A stretch of 64,000 nucleotides of DNA, from positions 62,282 through 126,281 of the forward strand of contig NZ_QVMT01000004.1 in NCBI RefSeq assembly GCF_003418935.1, read 5' to 3'. The translations under genes and the position numbers were made by a program. The notes under the pieces were generated by a model. That model was given only the letters and a program-made list of their open reading frames with translations. It did no database searches and was not told the DNA's origin. The stretch comes from Emticicia sp. C21. Its GTDB lineage: Bacteria; Bacteroidota; Bacteroidia; Cytophagales; Spirosomataceae. Positions 1 through 8,689 of the stretch are shown here, piece by piece (positions within the stretch are counted from its first letter, which is position 1; every line of letters starts with the position of its first letter).

Positions 1-1321
1 TACACTTCACTGGCATTTATCTGACGATAATGGCTGGCGAGTAGAAATCAAATCTTTGCCTAAACTAACCGAAGTGGGTGCCTGGCGCGTAGCTAGAGAC
101 GGTCATTTTGGTGACAGAAAAGCACCGGAAGACGGAGAACCAACGCCGTATGGCGGTTTCTATACACAAGACGATGTGAGAGAAATCATCAAATATGCTG
201 ACGAAAGAGGGGTAACTATTGTTCCAGAAATAGACGTACCGGGACATAGCATGGCAGCCATTGCGGCTTATCCTGAGCTATCTTGTACCAAAGACCCTAA
301 GACCAAAGTGAACCCGGGTACCAATTTTGCTGAATGGTATGGCGGGGGTAAATTCAGAATGTTTATTGATAATACTTTGAATCCGTCAGATGAAAAAGTG
401 TATGAGTTTCTGGATAAAGTATTTACCGAACTGGCGGCTTTGTTTCCGAATAAATATATTCATGTAGGTGGTGATGAATGCTATAAAGGTTTCTGGGAAA
501 AAGATCCCGGATGTCAGGCTTTGATGAAGAAGATGAATATGAAAGACGTGGAAGAACTACAAGGCTACTTCATGAAACGTGTAGAAACTATTCTGAATGC
601 CAAAGGCAAGAAATTATTAGGCTGGGATGAAATCCTTGAAGGTGGTATCTCTCCTACTGCTACCTTAATGAGTTGGAGGGGTGTACATGGTGGTATTGAG
701 GCCGCCAAAATGGGGCACGATGTAATTATGACTCCAAGCACTTTTGCTTATTTAGATTACAATCAAGGTGAAAACACCATCGATCCTCCTATTTACGCAG
801 GATTACGTTTAAGCAAAACTTATAGCTTTGACCCTGTACAAGAGGGAGTTGATCCTAAATACATTTTAGGCGGACAAGGAAACTTGTGGACAGAGCAGAT
901 ACCAACTATTCGTTATGCCGAATATATGACGTATCCCAGAGCGTGGGCATTATCAGATATTTTCTGGTCGCCAAGAGAGAGTAAAGACTGGAATAACTTC
1001 ATCAAACGTATGGAAGCGCATTTTGAAAGAGCTGATGTAGCCGAAATGGGATATTCGAAAGCAGTATATGATGCCATTGTGAAAGCAAGTAATAAAGACA
1101 ATAAACTGATAGCAGAATTAGGCTCTGAACTATCAGATGTAGATATTTATTATACAATGGACGATACCATGCCTGATAATTTCTCAACCAAATATACTCA
1201 ACCTTTCGAAGTACCAGACGCTCAAATTACATTGAGAGTAGCTACTTATCGTAAAGGAAAACCTATCGGACATTTGATTACCTTGAAAAGAGAGGATTTG
1301 AAAAAACGCGCAGGCAGGTAA
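1..1321 (+). CDS. Beta-N-acetylhexosaminidase, GH20 (5' partial)
   Basis: Glycoside hydrolase family 20 enzyme that removes terminal N-acetylglucosamine or N-acetylgalactosamine, probably from chitin or peptidoglycan-type oligosaccharides in the periplasm or outside the cell. The reading frame is open from base 2; the first codons read HWHLSDDNGWRVEIK, a classic GH20 strand, so the N-terminus (signal peptide, GH20b domain and start of the barrel) lies upstream of the window. The catalytic Asp-Glu pair is in HVGGDE, about 158 residues into the visible part (bases 458-478). The tail after about base 1050 looks like a chitobiase C-terminal beta domain. It ends with TAA at 1319-1321 and is followed by a long inverted repeat. 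Family assignment is very safe; substrate is inferred. Confidence 0.95.
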   Translation, partial: TLHWHLSDDNGWRVEIKSLPKLTEVGAWRVARDGHFGDRKAPEDGEPTPYGGFYTQDDVREIIKYADERGVTIVPEIDVPGHSMAAIAAYPELSCTKDPKTKVNPGTNFAEWYGGGKFRMFIDNTLNPSDEKVYEFLDKVFTELAALFPNKYIHVGGDECYKGFWEKDPGCQALMKKMNMKDVEELQGYFMKRVETILNAKGKKLLGWDEILEGGISPTATLMSWRGVHGGIEAAKMGHDVIMTPSTFAYLDYNQGENTIDPPIYAGLRLSKTYSFDPVQEGVDPKYILGGQGNLWTEQIPTIRYAEYMTYPRAWALSDIFWSPRESKDWNNFIKRMEAHFERADVAEMGYSKAVYDAIVKASNKDNKLIAELGSELSDVDIYYTMDDTMPDNFSTKYTQPFEVPDAQITLRVATYRKGKPIGHLITLKREDLKKRAGR

Positions 1322-1342
1322 AATTTTCAAGCCTATATACCT

Positions 1343-1394
1343 AAAATAAAGTCTTTTACTCTACTTTTGCAGTTAGCGTAAAAGACTTTATTTT
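1343..1394. terminator. 17-bp inverted repeat, probable bidirectional terminator
   Basis: Arms 1343-1359 and 1378-1394 are perfect inverted copies (left arm AAAATAAAGTCTTTTAC) around an 18-base loop. The right arm ends in a T run, so it can terminate the GH20 transcript. The loop carries the -7 box of the next gene. Confidence 0.7.
1362..1369 (+). promoter_or_regulatory. -7 box TACTTTTG for the membrane protein gene
   Basis: It matches the Bacteroidota -7 consensus TAnnTTTG and lies 30 bases before the ATG at 1399. It is inside the loop of the preceding inverted repeat, so transcription would start just before the right arm. Confidence 0.5.
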
Positions 1395-1398
1395 TTAG

Positions 1399-3348
1399 AT
1401 GGCTCCAACAAAAACCACAAAGCAAAATCTCTTTCTTGTTTTCTTTAGTCTTATTTTCTTTTCTTTAACAATACCTGCCGGGTATGCAGGCGCAGATATT
1501 GATGCCTCATGGCACGAGGCTCTGGTAATGGCTATTGAGAAAAACTTCGTTTTTGGCAGAGACTTCATTTTCAACTATGGCCCATTGGGTTATCTGAATA
1601 CCGGACTTTTGCCTAAGACTGTTTCACATCTATTACTTGTTGCCGTAGAACTTTTTACACTTTTCAATTACCTCATTATTATTCGTCTGGCTTTTGCCAA
1701 AGCAGGTACTAAATGGTGGGTAGTAGCGATTTCGGCTTTGCTTATTTTTATGCCCTGGGGTTTTATTGCTGATACCTCTTTTACACTTTTCTATTTCTTT
1801 TTATTCTGGTTATTACATGCTCAACAAACCCGGAATTCTGTAGGGTTGCTATTGGCTTTTATCCTGTCAGTCCTGATTTTCTATATAAAAGTGAATCTGA
1901 GCATTGTCGTTTATATCATCTTCTATGCTTCTCTGATTTATTTTTATATAGCTCGCTATTTCACACTTCGCACGGTTATTATTCTTGCTGTTTTACAAAT
2001 ACTTCTTACATATGCACTTTCTTTTGTGCTAAATGTAGATATACCTGCTTATCTAGGGGCTAGCATGAAAATCATCGATTCATATCAGGATGGAATGGCA
2101 GTCATGCTCTTAAGTCAAGCCGAACTTCTACCGCTTCTGTTATTTGAGGGATTAATCCTGGCATTTGCAGGCTTATTCATTCTATTTACATTTCAATGGA
2201 AATCTCTTTATCTATATATCCTCGTCGCCTTAACCTGGTTTTTAAGTTTTAAGCAGTCGCATACAGCCGTAGGGCATTACAATATTTTCGGGTTCTTTTT
2301 ATTTATGTCGCCTTTGGCTGTAATTTTATATTTATTCACGGCTGATAAGTATAAAATATGGGCAGGAAGGGTCTTTGTTGCTATTCTGGTTTTACAACTC
2401 TCAGCCACGCAGATTATCCGTTATTATTTAGGAGAGCATACCTTAAAAGGTTATGCCCTCACCTACCCTCCTTCAACTGTAGCCCAATCAATGAAAGAAG
2501 GTTTTAAACCAAGCCAGATTATAGATATTATCTTACAGAAAAATCCGGTCAATTATCTGAACAGGCTTTTTGCTTATCATTACGAAGATAATTTTAAGAA
2601 TATCCCTACTAAGCTACCACAAACCTTACTTGATAAAATTGGTAACGCTACAGTCGATATTGTTCCGCATCAGGTAACTTATCTGTTTTTCAATAAACTC
2701 AATTATAACCCTCGCCCAATCATTCAATCATATCAGGCTAATAGCGACTGGTTGATGAAAAAAAATGGTGAGAAATACTTCTCCAAAACAGCTCCCGAGT
2801 TTGTGATTTATCATGTAGAATCTTTCCGAGAGCAGAATCCTTTCTGGGTAGAAACTGATTTGACAAAGGCTTTATTGAAGAACTATCAGCTGACAGATAC
2901 CACGCTTATTGAAAAAGATACATTTTTTGTTTTTCAACATCAAGCCATCCCTAAATCACTAAAAGTAGCCAGCACAAACGGTATTATATTTAAACTCGAT
3001 GAAGATATTAATCTCCCTGCTACAGATAATCCAATTGTTCTCTCTGCCAATATGCAATATAGTCTTAAAGGAAAATTGGCAAGGTTATTTTTCCAACCAC
3101 CTTATTTACACTGCCTGGTTACATACGAGAACGGCAAACAGGAGAATTTCAGGGTAATTGATAAGATTTTAAGAGGAGGGATATTCGTTAGCCCGAAAGT
3201 TACAACACAGTCGGAAGCAGCCGCATTCTTTTTGAATAGTGGAAAGAGTAATCCGAAAATCAAAAAGATACGTTTCTGGGCTAAGTATGGCAGAGGGTTC
3301 GGAGAAAATTTTAAAGGTAAACTGGAAGAATATACAATGCCCCGTTAA
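1399..3348 (+). CDS. Polytopic membrane protein of unknown function, possibly GT-C-like
   Basis: A 649-residue protein. Roughly the first 350 residues are a series of about nine or ten hydrophobic spans. The remaining 300 residues are soluble and probably extracytoplasmic. After the first span comes an acidic loop with DIDASWHEALVMA and FGRDFIFNYGPLGYL. An acidic residue pair in the first loop followed by many spans is the layout of GT-C glycosyltransferases, but no GT-C family can be named, so function is unassigned. The start ATG lies directly after the T run of the 1343-1394 repeat. Its last codons (EEYTMPR) form one arm of a palindrome shared with the convergent gene. It has no obvious functional partner nearby. 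Confidence 0.8.
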   Translation: MAPTKTTKQNLFLVFFSLIFFSLTIPAGYAGADIDASWHEALVMAIEKNFVFGRDFIFNYGPLGYLNTGLLPKTVSHLLLVAVELFTLFNYLIIIRLAFAKAGTKWWVVAISALLIFMPWGFIADTSFTLFYFFLFWLLHAQQTRNSVGLLLAFILSVLIFYIKVNLSIVVYIIFYASLIYFYIARYFTLRTVIILAVLQILLTYALSFVLNVDIPAYLGASMKIIDSYQDGMAVMLLSQAELLPLLLFEGLILAFAGLFILFTFQWKSLYLYILVALTWFLSFKQSHTAVGHYNIFGFFLFMSPLAVILYLFTADKYKIWAGRVFVAILVLQLSATQIIRYYLGEHTLKGYALTYPPSTVAQSMKEGFKPSQIIDIILQKNPVNYLNRLFAYHYEDNFKNIPTKLPQTLLDKIGNATVDIVPHQVTYLFFNKLNYNPRPIIQSYQANSDWLMKKNGEKYFSKTAPEFVIYHVESFREQNPFWVETDLTKALLKNYQLTDTTLIEKDTFFVFQHQAIPKSLKVASTNGIIFKLDEDINLPATDNPIVLSANMQYSLKGKLARLFFQPPYLHCLVTYENGKQENFRVIDKILRGGIFVSPKVTTQSEAAAFFLNSGKSNPKIKKIRFWAKYGRGFGENFKGKLEEYTMPR

Positions 3349-3374
3349 GGGTTCCTGACTAAGGCATTGTATAT
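3330..3374. terminator. Palindrome spanning both convergent stop codons
   Basis: Arms ATATACAATGCC (3330-3341) and GGCATTGTATAT (3363-3374) are perfect inverted copies enclosing both stop codons (TAA on +, TAG on -). It probably acts as a shared terminator although U runs are weak. Confidence 0.5.
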
Positions 3375-4543
3375 CTATAAGTTTTCCAACTCGTTTCGTT
3401 TCCTGTTTTATTAACATTCACAAAAAACTCTTTCTCAGACAACCATCCAAAATTACTTGTATCTGATATTTGCCAGGTTTTTCCACTTTTCAATTCATAA
3501 ATCCACAAGTCGGAATTATTAGCTACCGAACTGGCAAACAAGACATATTCATCGTTAGGCGAGAATAAAACCGATTGAATAGCATCAGGCCATTCAAACA
3601 ATTTTGCAGGAGTTTTCTTGCTATCAGCTAAGTCCCATTTTACTACCTCGCGGGTCTCCAAAGTAGAGTTTGCTTTATTTCTTACCTCAATAATATTTTT
3701 ACCATCTACAGTCCATTGAAAATCATGAAACGTGTCATTTGAGTAAACCCTTAAATTCTCCAAAACGGTATCATAAAGAAATAAACCTGTACTATTATAA
3801 TCAGTAAAAGCCATTCTATAGCCATTAGGTGAAAAAGCGCAGTTCCAGATTCTTGAAGCTATAGGCATTTTTATTTCTATAATTTTCTCATTAGCCAAAT
3901 CATAATAATCAAAGGCACGATCCTGCCCTCTGGTTGTTTCCAGAAACAAACGAGCTCCTTCTGTATAAAAACCCTTTATCCGGTAGCTTTTGCTGGCCGA
4001 ATTCTTGAAAATCACTTTTCTCGTTTTATCCTTCCAGTTTTGAAGAATTACTTCACCGGTACCATCATCAACATAAGCTATATAGGGACTCGTAGGAGAA
4101 CTACTAATAAACCAGCCATTTTGCAACTCCAACAGCGTTTCAAGTGGTTTTATTGTACTGGTAGTAAACATTATCTGTTTAGAAAACTCTGTTTTAACGC
4201 CATTTTTTATACCCTTTACAGCCACATAGTAAGTTTTATCTGCTTTCAGGTTATCCAGCTTTAATGTTTTTGAATTAGTGGTAGATACCAGTTTCATGTT
4301 TGAGTAGCCTGAGGCCTCCTCTGAAACCCAAACCTCTGCCTGTTCAAAAGTAGTCGCTACAGGATTAGTGCCCTTAAATGTTGTAGCAGTAATGTCAAGT
4401 ATTACTTCACCATTTACTTTTCTGGCCGATACAGACATAGACGAAATTTCGTCACCTGCTGGTGGCGACGGTTCCTGTTTCTTATCACAGGCATTAATAA
4501 ATAAAGCAACAACACAAATAATAATCAGGGATAGCCTTTGCAT
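3359..4543 (-). CDS. Lipoprotein with fibronectin-III-like and beta-propeller regions (paralogue 1)
   Basis: Predicted outer-membrane or periplasmic lipoprotein of unknown function. I start it at the ATG whose complement is at 4541-4543, because this gives a clean lipoprotein signal (MQRLSLIIICVVALFINAC, lipobox Cys19); the frame extends 19 codons further upstream. Residues about 30-130 resemble an Fn3 domain (KTYYVAVKGIKNGVKTEF). Residues about 140-395 contain repeated TolB/WD40-like blades such as FSPNGYRMAFTDYN and FSPNDEYVLFASS. It is about 60% similar by eye, end to end, to the next gene and in the same orientation, so the two are a tandem duplication. Binding partner is unknown. Confidence 0.8.
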   Translation of the reverse strand: MQRLSLIIICVVALFINACDKKQEPSPPAGDEISSMSVSARKVNGEVILDITATTFKGTNPVATTFEQAEVWVSEEASGYSNMKLVSTTNSKTLKLDNLKADKTYYVAVKGIKNGVKTEFSKQIMFTTSTIKPLETLLELQNGWFISSSPTSPYIAYVDDGTGEVILQNWKDKTRKVIFKNSASKSYRIKGFYTEGARLFLETTRGQDRAFDYYDLANEKIIEIKMPIASRIWNCAFSPNGYRMAFTDYNSTGLFLYDTVLENLRVYSNDTFHDFQWTVDGKNIIEVRNKANSTLETREVVKWDLADSKKTPAKLFEWPDAIQSVLFSPNDEYVLFASSVANNSDLWIYELKSGKTWQISDTSNFGWLSEKEFFVNVNKTGNETSWKTYRYTMP

Positions 4544-4718
4544 AAGATGTAATTTAAAACTGAACCTTAAATTTCGTAAAAAGCTTTGAGAAAAACACAA
4601 ATCAGGTTCATTATTATGTAAGAAATCCCGACTAATAGCCTCTACCAGGTCGATATAGTCTGCACCATCTCTCCTTTAAAGATATTCAGCCGGAATTAGA
4701 GATTTACAATCGGTCCAA

Positions 4719-5912
4719 TTAAGGCATGGTGTACTTATAAGTTTTGTAGGTAACTTCGTTTTCTGCTTTATTGCCATTCACAAAAAACTCTTTGTCAGAT
4801 ACCCAACCAAAATTACCGATATCTGATATTTGCCATAATTTTTTACTTTTCAATTCGCAAATCCATAAATCAGCACTATTGGCTACATAGCTACCAAATA
4901 ATACATAATCTTCTTTAGGCGAAAATGTTACCCATGCTATCGTTTCATCAGGCCATTCAAATACCGAAGTTGGAACCTGACTTGCATTTGAGACATCATA
5001 CTTCACAATTTCTTTGATAGTAGGCCCACTATAGACTTTATTTCTTAGCGCAAAAATATGTTTACCATCAGCCGACCAATTGAAACTATAGAAAAAACTA
5101 TCGTTCGAAAATAACTTATCCACTTTATTGGTAATATCATAAATGTACAACCCTTGTCTGCTATAATCCGTATAAGCTAATTTGCTTCCATCAGGCGAAA
5201 ATGAGTAGTTCCATACACGAGCATTGGCCGGTATTTCTATTGGTACAAATTTCTGAGCAGCTATATCATAATACTCAAAGGCTCTTTCAGAATTATTATT
5301 CTTTCCGGTTTCTAAAAATAATCGGCTTCCCTGGGCATAAAATCCTTTCACCTGATACCATTTGCTTTGGATATTCTTAAACAAGACTCTTGTAGATTTA
5401 TCCTGCCAGTTTTTCAAAACTACTTCACCTGTTTGCTCATCCACATAGGCCAGATAAGGGCTGTTGGCTGAACCTTTCATATAATAATTACGAGTTGTTT
5501 CCACAAGGGCTGAGATGGGTTTTAACGAACTGGTAATAAACATAATAGCTTTTGAAAACTCTGTTTTTTTACCATTCTTCGTACCTTTTACAGCTACGTA
5601 ATAGGTTTTGTCAGGTTTCAGGTTTTCAAGCTTTAGTGTTTTCTGTTTGGTTGTGTAGGCGAGTTTCATATTTGAGTAACCTGATGCCTCTTCCGAAATC
5701 CATACCTCGGCTTCATCAAAAGTAGTGGGCTCGGGACCAACAGGGCTCTTAAAAGTATAGGCTGATATGCCTAAAGTTACCTCGTCATTGTTTTTTTTGG
5801 CTGATACAGCCATATTTGAAATGCTACCATCGGGGTTCGGATCATTTTTTTTCCAACAAGCACTTGTCAATAAAGAAACAATAAATACGATTAGGAGTGA
5901 ACTCTTTTGCAT
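4719..5912 (-). CDS. Lipoprotein with fibronectin-III-like and beta-propeller regions (paralogue 2)
   Basis: Tandem paralogue of the gene at 3359-4543. It is 397 residues and begins MQKSSLLIVFIVSLLTSAC with the lipobox Cys at 19. An Fn3-like region (KTYYVAVKGTKNGKKTEF) is followed by TolB/WD40-like blades (FSPDGSKLAYTDYS, FSPKEDYVLFGSYV). Both copies end in the same YTMP tail. The 175 bases between them hold no hairpin or gene that I can see. The shared architecture suggests a secreted ligand- or protein-binding surface protein, but neither sequence nor neighbours give a function. Confidence 0.82.
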   Translation of the reverse strand: MQKSSLLIVFIVSLLTSACWKKNDPNPDGSISNMAVSAKKNNDEVTLGISAYTFKSPVGPEPTTFDEAEVWISEEASGYSNMKLAYTTKQKTLKLENLKPDKTYYVAVKGTKNGKKTEFSKAIMFITSSLKPISALVETTRNYYMKGSANSPYLAYVDEQTGEVVLKNWQDKSTRVLFKNIQSKWYQVKGFYAQGSRLFLETGKNNNSERAFEYYDIAAQKFVPIEIPANARVWNYSFSPDGSKLAYTDYSRQGLYIYDITNKVDKLFSNDSFFYSFNWSADGKHIFALRNKVYSGPTIKEIVKYDVSNASQVPTSVFEWPDETIAWVTFSPKEDYVLFGSYVANSADLWICELKSKKLWQISDIGNFGWVSDKEFFVNGNKAENEVTYKTYKYTMP

Positions 5913-5998
5913 GGGGAATAGTCTTTATTAACAATGACACTAATTCCGCCGAAACGGTTGGGAGAAATTACAAATTAGGCTAAGTTTTATTATTTGAC

Positions 5999-6006
5999 TA
6001 ATTTTG
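5999..6006 (+). promoter_or_regulatory. -7 box TAATTTTG
   Basis: Matches TAnnTTTG; 56 bases upstream of the DEAD-box helicase ATG. Confidence 0.45.
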
Positions 6007-6061
6007 CACCAAATTAATAAAGAATGTAATAGATAGTTTATATACATTCTGAGTAAAACAC

Positions 6062-7405
6062 ATGGAAAATTCTTTTGAAAAATTTGAGCTGAATCGCCAG
6101 TTATTAAATGCCGTGGCAGATAGCGGATATACAGAGCCTACCCCTATTCAGGACAAAGCTATACCGCTGATTCTGAAAGGGCAGGATGTATTAGGCATTG
6201 CTCAGACGGGTACAGGCAAAACAGCCGCTTATTTATTGCCTATACTCATGAAAGTCAAATATGCACAAGGCAGTATGCCTCGCTGTATTATTTTTGCGCC
6301 TACCCGGGAGTTAGTAATACAGATAGATAAGGCCGTAGCAGAACTAGCTAAATATACCGATTTACGTCATACAGCTATTTATGGCGGTCTTGGTCCAAAA
6401 ACACAGATTGAGACTATTCAGAAAGGTATTGATATTATTGTAGCCACGCCGGGCAGATTTATGGATTTATACCTGCGTGAAGAAATAAAGGTAAAAGACC
6501 TTAAAATAATGGTACTGGATGAAGCCGATAAAATGATGGATATGGGCTTTATGCCTCAGATACGCAAGATTCTGGAGGTAATACCACGCAAAAGACAAAA
6601 TCTTCTGTTTTCGGCGACATTTCCCGAAAAAGTAGAGCGATTATCAGAAGAGTTTCTGGAATTTCCTACCCGCATAGAAGTAACACCCCAGGCAACAACT
6701 GCTGAAACTGTAAAACAGCGTATGTTTGAAGTGCCTAATACGCAAACAAAAATCAATCTGCTGAAATATCTTTTTGAGAACGAGGGTGTACAAAAAGCGA
6801 TGATTTTTACGAGATCGAAAGAAGTAGCCGACAATGTATATAATTCGATGGTACAGAAAATTGTGCCTTTTAGTAAAATACGGGTGATTCATGCCAATAA
6901 GGGCCAAAATACCCGTATCAACTCAATGAATGCTTTTCGTGAGGGAGAAGTACATGTGTTGGTGGCTACAGATGTAGCGTCAAGAGGAATTGATATTCCA
7001 CAAGTGTCTCATGTAATCAATTTTGATGTGCCATTGATTTATGAAGACTATGTGCACCGAATCGGTCGAACCGGAAGGGCAAATCAGGTAGGTGAAGCTA
7101 TCACCTTCCTGACTATTGCCGAGGAGTATCATATCAAGAAGATTGAGATGATTATTCGTATGGAAATTCCCAGAGAAGAGATTCCATCAGAAGTAGAAAC
7201 AGCAGAAACGCCATTTGAAGAACGTCAGAATTATTTGCGTGAAGTTGATGACCAACGTAAAAAGGAAGACCCGACATTTAAAGGTGCCTTTCACGAAAAG
7301 AAAAACAGAAAACCGGAAGTTAAAAAAAGTAAATCTTCTTCTCCGGGTAAGAAGCCTTATAAGACTGATAAAAACAGAGGGGCAACTAAATCTAAACGCA
7401 GATAA
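6062..7405 (+). CDS. DEAD-box RNA helicase (RhlE-like)
   Basis: ATP-dependent RNA helicase acting in the cytoplasm on structured RNA, in ribosome assembly or RNA decay. All family motifs are readable: Q motif PTPIQ (26-30), motif I AQTGTGKT (47-54), Ia PTRELV, Ib TPGR, motif II DEAD (153-156), motif III SAT (184-186), motif V ATDVASRGIDIP and motif VI HRIGRTGR. The C-terminal 60 residues are a Lys/Arg/Ser-rich tail typical of RhlE/CshA-type enzymes that bind RNA nonspecifically. It is monocistronic, with its own promoter and a strong terminator at 7421-7453. Which DEAD paralogue it is cannot be settled from sequence alone. Confidence 0.95.
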   Translation: MENSFEKFELNRQLLNAVADSGYTEPTPIQDKAIPLILKGQDVLGIAQTGTGKTAAYLLPILMKVKYAQGSMPRCIIFAPTRELVIQIDKAVAELAKYTDLRHTAIYGGLGPKTQIETIQKGIDIIVATPGRFMDLYLREEIKVKDLKIMVLDEADKMMDMGFMPQIRKILEVIPRKRQNLLFSATFPEKVERLSEEFLEFPTRIEVTPQATTAETVKQRMFEVPNTQTKINLLKYLFENEGVQKAMIFTRSKEVADNVYNSMVQKIVPFSKIRVIHANKGQNTRINSMNAFREGEVHVLVATDVASRGIDIPQVSHVINFDVPLIYEDYVHRIGRTGRANQVGEAITFLTIAEEYHIKKIEMIIRMEIPREEIPSEVETAETPFEERQNYLREVDDQRKKEDPTFKGAFHEKKNRKPEVKKSKSSSPGKKPYKTDKNRGATKSKRR

Positions 7406-7420
7406 ACAGGTTCATAGAAT

Positions 7421-7453
7421 AAAAAGCATGGTTTCTTGTAAATCATGCTTTTT
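7421..7453 (+). terminator. Intrinsic terminator after the DEAD-box helicase
   Basis: Perfect stem AAAAAGCATG (7421-7430) / CATGCTTTTT (7444-7453) with a 13-base loop and a T run. Confidence 0.8.
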
Positions 7454-7500
7454 TCTTATCTTTAACACAGAATTTTATCGACCATATTCAACCTCGTACT

Positions 7501-8538
7501 ATGAACCAATACCTGAACCGTCGTGATTTTGTTAAGCTCGGAGGCTTAGCGACTGCTGCGACACTCTTGCCCGAAATGAGCTTCGGCAAAAACGATGAAA
7601 TAATCATCGGCCATAATACCCATAAATACAAAGTAAAAACAGGTTGGGGGGTATTAGATGCTGCTAAAAATCCTGTGAACGACTGCCATGAAATGGTAGA
7701 AGACTCAAAAGGAAGATTGATTCTACTGACCAACGAGACCAAAAACAATGTACTCATATACGATAAGTCTGGTAAGTTATTAGAAACCTGGGGTAATTCG
7801 TATCCGGGTGGGCATGGTTTAACCATTGCCGGGCAAGGAAGCGACCAGTTTCTATTGATTTGTGATACAAGCCGCCATCAGGTGATTAAAACTGACCTGA
7901 CGGGAAAGGTGATTTTCAAGATAGATTATCCGAAAGAAACTGGCGCATATGACTACCCGACGCAGTTTAACCCTACTGAAACAGCTGTTAATCCAGCTAA
8001 TGGGGATATTTATGTGGTAGATGGCTATGGCCTGAACTATGTAATGCAGTATGACTCAAAAGGCAAGTTAATCAGACATTGGGGGGGTAAGGATATGTTT
8101 AAATGTAATCATGGAGTGATTGTAGATACCCGTAACAAGCAAAAGCCTACTCTTTTGGTCACTTCACGTGTAGAAAACTGTTGGAAAAGATTTTCTTTAG
8201 ATGGCAATCATCTTTCGACAATTGAATTGCCCGGCACATTCATCTGCCGTCCTGTAATCAAAGGCGAAACACTTCTGGGAGCTGCTTATCGCTCTACTTC
8301 CGGTGATAATGCAAATTCTGGTTATATCACTATTCTTGATAAAAATGACCGTGTGATTTCTACGCCAGGTGGAAGTGCGCCTGTTTATACTGATGGGAAA
8401 TTGGGTGTGCAAAAAAAGGAAGACCCATTCAATGTATTTATGCACCCACATGATGTTTACATGGATTCTGACGATAATATTTATGTGCCGCAATGGGCTT
8501 CTAAAAAAACCTATCCGATTAAACTGGAAAGAGTATAA
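7501..8538 (+). CDS. Tat-exported NHL/six-bladed beta-propeller protein
   Basis: A 345-residue periplasmic protein. The N-terminus has a twin-arginine motif (NRRDFVKLGG) followed by a hydrophobic stretch, so export should use the TatABC system; tatC is at 48105. The mature part has NHL-repeat-like segments (GRLILLTNETKNNVLIYDKSGKLLETWG, given here only as a description of blade 1; NPANGDIYVVDGYG; MDSDDNIYVPQWAS). The family includes peptidyl-alpha-hydroxyglycine lyase-like propellers and many uncharacterised Bacteroidota proteins, so an enzymatic role is possible but not shown. A sequence close to the -7 box (TATCTTTA) lies near 7457. A strong terminator follows at 8556-8587. Confidence 0.85.
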   Translation: MNQYLNRRDFVKLGGLATAATLLPEMSFGKNDEIIIGHNTHKYKVKTGWGVLDAAKNPVNDCHEMVEDSKGRLILLTNETKNNVLIYDKSGKLLETWGNSYPGGHGLTIAGQGSDQFLLICDTSRHQVIKTDLTGKVIFKIDYPKETGAYDYPTQFNPTETAVNPANGDIYVVDGYGLNYVMQYDSKGKLIRHWGGKDMFKCNHGVIVDTRNKQKPTLLVTSRVENCWKRFSLDGNHLSTIELPGTFICRPVIKGETLLGAAYRSTSGDNANSGYITILDKNDRVISTPGGSAPVYTDGKLGVQKKEDPFNVFMHPHDVYMDSDDNIYVPQWASKKTYPIKLERV

Positions 8539-8555
8539 TATAAGTTGATAATAAG

Positions 8556-8587
8556 AAAAAAAGATGCACTAAACTGCATCTTTTTTT
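8556..8587 (+). terminator. Intrinsic terminator
   Basis: Stem AAAAAAAGATGCA (8556-8568) / TGCATCTTTTTTT (8575-8587) with a 6-base loop. Confidence 0.85.
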
Positions 8588-8661
8588 ATGCCGTAAAATC
8601 GTTGGATAAAAATTTCGGGGACTTGTTGGGCCATTTTTAGGATTCTTCTTTGTAGACTCTA

Positions 8662-8669
8662 TATTTTTG
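8662..8669 (+). promoter_or_regulatory. -7 box TATTTTTG for the collar-subtilase cassette
   Basis: Matches TAnnTTTG, 20 bases before the first collar gene ATG. It is the only promoter-like site found ahead of the three-gene cassette. Confidence 0.5.
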
Positions 8670-8689
8670 AATCGTAAAAAACTCATCTC

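Noticed and set aside
5992-6006. Clear -33 box (TTTG) paired with the -7 boxes
   Set aside because: I could not find a convincing -33 element at the expected distance for most of the boxes, so only -7 boxes are reported.
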